Assembly: GCF_037975245.1 (NCBI RefSeq)
Contig: NC_092564.1
Location: 15,974,984-16,038,983 of the forward strand
Length of the DNA: 64,000 bases
Origin: Apostichopus japonicus
Lineage: Eukaryota; Echinodermata; Holothuroidea; Aspidochirotida; Stichopodidae
Direction: 5' to 3'
Shown in pieces: positions 59,443-64,000 of this stretch; the stretch's first letter is position 1, and the number at the start of each line of letters is the position of its first letter. The position numbers and the translations under genes are program-made. Under the pieces are notes generated by a model that worked only from the letters and a program-made list of their open reading frames with translations, was not told where the DNA came from and made no database searches.

Positions 59443-59612
59443 GTTGGCCTGACGTTTTGATCTAGCAGGATCTTGTTCAAAGGTCATTGAAGAAGCCTTT
59501 GAAGAAGATCCTGCTAGGATCGAAACGTCAGGCCAAGTTTCTTTTACAAATTCTCTTACACAGGCTCTCTAGTGGATAAGCAGTTTGCTAACAGTTTTAT
59601 TTTATTTTAATA
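59443..59612. mobile_element. Penelope-like fragments head to head with hammerhead-like core, copy B
   Basis: 59443-59482 is the inverted counterpart of 59495-59535: TTGGCCTGACGTTTTGATC against GATCGAAACGTCAGGCCAA. The right half has TTGAAGA, a GATCC-TGCTA-GGATC stem-loop and GAAACGTC in hammerhead order. It then shares CACAGGCTCTCTAGTGGATA and AGCAGTTTGCTAACAG with copy A. Class assignment rests on the known presence of hammerhead motifs in Penelope-like elements and is tentative. Confidence 0.6.
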
Positions 59613-62560
59613 TTATTCTATTAAGCTTGTTACCACAAAGGAGACTTAACCATTTGTTATCATTTATCCATCTATAATGGTTGAAAGCCCAAAGGTTTCT
59701 TCATTGTTGAAATAAACTGTTTTACGTCAGACAGTAGAAATCAACATGTGACAATTTCTGTGCAAGTAAAGAAGCTCACTTTGTGCACAAATATTAATGA
59801 ATATCAAAGTTCATGGTGTTTGTGTACAGATCTATGATGTCAAACCTGATAGGAATAAAGACGTACTTAATCATATCATTGTTCAAACAAAAATGCTGAA
59901 ATGAAAATGGTGACTAGTGTAGGACCAACGTTGTCAAACTCCGATAAGGCTGCATTCTAGTTAGAAAAACTTTTCTCTAGTTGTTCAGCATCAGCTCATT
60001 CTGTATCAAATTCTTTATTGAATTTTTAGCTAAGTATTTAAAGTGACTTAGTTTTCAAGCACCCCCCCCTTTTTTCACCTCAGATGACATTACGACATTG
60101 AGAGAAACCAACTTTACCGGAAACATTTTGCATGCATTTGAAAATTGAGGAAAAATGCTAGCACATGTGACCACTAGACACTAGAAAAAAAGGACAATTT
60201 TGATCATACAACCGTGGGTAAGCAAAATTCTGATATTTGGTTGATATCTGTGATGTTACTGTATACCTTAACACCTGATTATACCAATCTTCATTAATAA
60301 GTACCGAACGAATAGCTGTTGATTTCTTGTGCATCGGGCTGAAATGGGAATCCCTACAAAAATGCCCAATCTTTATGACAACACTGGTAGTACTCGGAAG
60401 ATTATTTTCTTCAAGTTTGTCAAAGCATCCGAGCGGGTTTTGGAAAAGATTTTCTTTATTCTGTTAACTTTCATATTGTTGCCCCGGGTGGGAGGCTGGG
60501 AGCAGCCAAGAATAAGCTTACTTTCTGGTACAAAAGAAGAAAACTTAGTTTCTTAAAAGTTGGCCAACTTGCTACACGATGGAAATATGTATACAAAACG
60601 ATGCTTTTACACAATATTTTTATCACTTTGATTAGGAAGCAACATTCATACACCACAGAGTTCAAAACTTAATTAATGACACCTTAAATGAAATTACTAC
60701 TTTAGGATGTAGATTATTAACTTGTCTAACTTAACCTTTCCTTTACACAGTCTATTACAAATACATACAAACAAAAAAACAGCAAAAAATCTACAACCTG
60801 TTTAAAACCTGCTACAGGTCATGCAAATATAAATGCTCAATGTATGTCACTATAAACTCATTGGAGGGTAACATGAAACATCATTGCATCAACACCTTTA
60901 AAATAAAGAGCTGTTCTTTAAGCAGATAAGATAACTACATTATCTCAAGATAAAGAAGACATATACTGTAAGCATCATGCTTTGAACAATTTTAACTAAC
61001 CATTGAATTAGAATGTGATGTCAAAGCCATTAAGAACAAGGTTGAAGTACTTGAAAAATTTACACTTGATGATTTTTATAGAATAATTTAAAGTAATAAA
61101 AGTGTTTTCAAAATGTTTAAATGGAAATTCATCTTGGAAATTTGGTAAACTGTACATCATCAACGATGCCTGACAAGAATAATATGTTTTGAAAAAATTA
61201 CTCAAAATGACCTTACAAATGTGACAAAATCACTGACATAAATGTAAACATACAACTAACCATCTACAAACAGCTCCACAAAATGATTCAAATTTGCCTA
61301 TTACTACTCAAAATAGGCTTTAAATTAATTATGTTTTTGCTCAGACATTTTCATATTAGCATCAACATAAACTTCATGATGTAGAATTGCAAAATTTCAA
61401 AAATTTGCAATTTTTTAACTTAAATAGCATTTGAAAGAAACAACTTTGACTAGTAGTATTCATGCTAACTTAACCATTCATGTGATGGTATTGTAGTATC
61501 AATCAGTTGCTATATAAACCTCAAGGACAACTGAGAGTAAAAGACAACTATACTGCACCCATTCATGCTGGATGTGGCAATTGAATTAAACGTATAGCGA
61601 AAGATACCCCTTAACACCACAGAAACTTTACACAGGTATCTTAATCCATTTTCCAACTTTCCCTATGTTTCACACTTTTCTCTTCATGCCACAACAATCT
61701 TATTTAATTGATGAAATCATGTACTTCCATTTCATTTAAGCTGCTGTATTGATGCATGCAATATTACCCTCATCTGGTATTTCTAATCAATCTACTATAG
61801 GCACTGACGGCAACATATATATCTCTGATTTTGCTCTGTGGATCATTTTTATCCTTCAACTGTGTGATTTCAACAAAGATTTCATCAGATTCCATCTGAA
61901 TCTATACTTATTAAACTTGTGGGTCAATATGTGCTACAGTGAGCAAGGAGACTAATCCATAAAATTGTGCACACATTAATGCTTACTGGGCTAGTAAGAA
62001 GCTACTATACCAAGTAATTTCATTATAATGGATGAAATAAATTGTGAATTTAAAGAGTTTTTGCAAAACTGTGGGGACAAACATTGTATTTGAAAAGTTT
62101 CAATTTGACATTAAAATACACCAACAAGGGTCCACTAGTGCAGCCATAGGAATGACACTTGTTTTAGATTTGCATCCAAACATTTTAAAATGGCAATAGG
62201 CACTTTCTCTTCTTTTCTACTTTGAGTATTTATAAAGCTTCCAGGATATCATTGCAATGTACCGATATCTGGGCCCTCTGTATATACTTCTATTCGAAAA
62301 AATCCCTGTGCTATATGTAGCCAACATCGCCTTCCCCGGGCCCTCCCCCCCCCCTCACCCACTGCAATTGCACCTCCACATCAGGATGGAGGCTCTGTGA
62401 ACTTTATGAAATAATATCCGTACATGCAGTTTACATTATCAATGGAGCTTCTATCTCCCCCAACTCAAATGCACCTCCAAACTAGGATGGAGGCTTCATC
62501 ATGTTTCTGAATACATCAACACGAAGTAATGTCATTTAAAAAATAAACACTGCAGCTGAC
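59613..62560. other. Non-coding stretch
   Basis: No exon, RNA gene or clear repeat. A short direct repeat (AACTCAAATGCACCTCCA.A / CTGCAATTGCACCTCCACA and .GGATGGAGGCT) lies at 62362-62395 and 62460-62492. Confidence 0.45.
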
Positions 62561-62614
62561 CAGCCTCCTAGTTTTCACTTCAGAAAAGTGTTTTCAGAAA
62601 GTGGCAAGGTATTC

Positions 62615-62905
62615 TGTTGTTACTACTACTAGCTAGCTAAGTTAGGCTTTAACTTGGTACTACTACTAGTAGTACTACTGTAGTACTACTACAGTACTAG
62701 TCTACTACTACTAGTATTACTACTGCTAGTACTAGCCTAGTGCTGTAGTAGTACTAGTAGTACCTAGTCCCTGTGTAAGGCTTGTACTTGTAGGCTTAAC
62801 GATAGGCCTACGTTATGAACCTTGGCCTAGGCTAGCTAGAACTTAAAGTAGTATTACTACTACTTGTCCTAACTTTAAGTATTACTAGTAGTAGTAGCAT
62901 AGGCC
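62615..62905. repeat. Imperfect CTA/TAG trinucleotide region, strongly palindromic
   Basis: Alternating TACTACTAG and CTAGTAGTA runs, interrupted by CTAGCCTAG and CTAGGCCTA words, occupy about 290 bp. Many short inverted repeats are possible. Confidence 0.85.
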
Positions 62906-63364
62906 AGTGCAGGTGGATATCGGCCTAGGCCTAGCCTAGGATAAAGTTACAAACTTACAGCCTAACTTGAGCTACTGTAGCATACTGCATAGGTTAGACC
63001 TTGAAATTAAACTCAAATATGTGACAATGATCCCAGTTATTTTCCTTTTCAACGTGAATATCACATTTAGTATTTGCAAAATATGTTGCACGATTCACTT
63101 TACCTTGGATAGCCTTGTGTGGCCAATCTTACCCTCTCTCTCTACGATCACTGCTTGTACCACAGCGTTGTGTTTACAAGTGTAAGTTTGTAACCAGGCT
63201 CGACCAAGCCCAAACGAAGGCAGGGCACAAAACAAACTTATAATGACTCAGTTCGTGGCATGCGTGCAGACGTAGTATGTATATCCTGTTTGTACAGTAT
63301 TACAGAAATCCATGTGTGAAGAAAGTGCGTTGACGAACCCGTGTTGACCATTCACAGTCCTTAC

Positions 63365-63490
63365 CTTAGATCATACGTTACTGATGCGCAGGTGCAGGTA
63401 ATCAATTTTCGTGGCGCCAAGATAGCAGCTTGCCAGGTCCGGTGTGAAATTGACATTCAGTTGAAAAAAAATAACTAAATATCTACTGTC
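63365..63490 (-). promoter_or_regulatory. Candidate ABHD2 non-coding exon 1 and promoter
   Basis: On the minus strand a strong donor (CTAAG then GTAAGG at 63364-63359) follows a stretch with CpG-containing words (TGGCGCCACG, CTGCGCATCAG) unlike the AT-rich surroundings. ABHD2 needs an upstream non-coding exon, because its coding exon 1 starts at an acceptor. The 12-kb distance makes this only a suggestion. Confidence 0.22.
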
Positions 63491-64000
63491 AGGTATAATA
63501 ATATCAATAGAATCACTGTATGTGTTTTGGTTAGGGATTTGGAAAGGTAAGGTACCTTGAAGGCCAGTAGTGTCCTATCGGTATAAAGGGAATCTCCCGC
63601 GTGCCATTAGTTTATTCATATGCGAAATTCCTGAAGTACCGTAATATAGGCGATGTATTTGCGACAATTGTGAAAACTGTCACTTTAATTTGAGCGCAAA
63701 GAACAGTTTTCTTGCAATAAACACATGCATTCATATCAAATGCAATATTTCTAACAACCTACATTATTAATAAGACATATTATATGCATATGTTTTTATT
63801 TTTAAGTCTATTAATAATAAATTACCAGTCAATTTTAATGATTACTCTAATTTCAATTATAATATACATAACTACTACACCAGATCCACTGGACATTTAT
63901 TTTCTTTGAACACAAATACCGATGTCTTTAAACGTTCCATCGTCTGTTGTGGTGTAAAGTTCTGGAACAGCTTAAGTCAGGCATTAAGAAATATTAAGTA
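63491..64000. other. Right end of window
   Basis: AT-rich, no feature recognised. Confidence 0.4.

Overview
This is a window of animal nuclear DNA: AT-rich, with intron-split genes, GT..AG junctions and abundant transposon debris. The three host genes are readily alignable to human proteins along their whole length. The repeats (a CR1-type LINE with an esterase ORF1, and many short hAT-like elements with poly-G/poly-C ends) are of a kind common in marine invertebrates. An invertebrate deuterostome such as an echinoderm is my best guess, but it is an inference and a mollusc or other invertebrate is not excluded.

Three complete protein-coding genes could be rebuilt exon by exon, with all junction phases consistent. 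(1) ANKMY2 (minus strand, 10107 to 487, 10 coding exons, 432 aa): ankyrin repeats plus a C-terminal MYND zinc finger. (2) SQOR, mitochondrial sulfide:quinone oxidoreductase (plus strand, 15010 to 26187, 8 coding exons, 457 aa), with both redox cysteines and the FAD-binding glycine motif. (3) An ABHD2-type alpha/beta hydrolase (minus strand, 51326 to 36658, 7 coding exons, 427 aa), with a complete Ser-Asp-His triad and an N-terminal membrane anchor. ANKMY2 and SQOR are head to head across about 4.9 kb; SQOR and ABHD2 are tail to tail across about 10.5 kb. Nothing suggests an operon or a shared pathway.

Between and inside these genes lie mobile elements and repeats. The last SQOR intron holds an apparently full-length CR1-like LINE in sense orientation, with tandem 5' monomers, intact ORF1 (PHD-like finger plus SGNH esterase) and intact ORF2 (endonuclease plus reverse transcriptase). 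A truncated relative with the same 3' tail sits in an ANKMY2 intron. Four non-autonomous hAT-like elements are delimited by terminal inverted repeats and 8-bp target duplications (10721-12743 with 11523-12175 nested inside it, 43874-44241, 56723-58546). Other repeats are a 141-bp satellite array (about 30345-31345), a 15-bp minisatellite, 36-bp and 52-bp tandem arrays, a large inverted repeat in ABHD2 intron 3, a tRNA-like SINE head, foldback elements, hammerhead-like Penelope-type fragments, and at least five diverged copies of an unnamed interspersed repeat.

The stretch from 51.4 kb to the right end has no recognisable coding exon. It may hold the ABHD2 promoter and a non-coding first exon near 63.4 kb. 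I found no unprecedented multi-gene system; the most unusual signals are the nested hAT cluster, the LINE architecture and the self-complementary ABHD2 intron.
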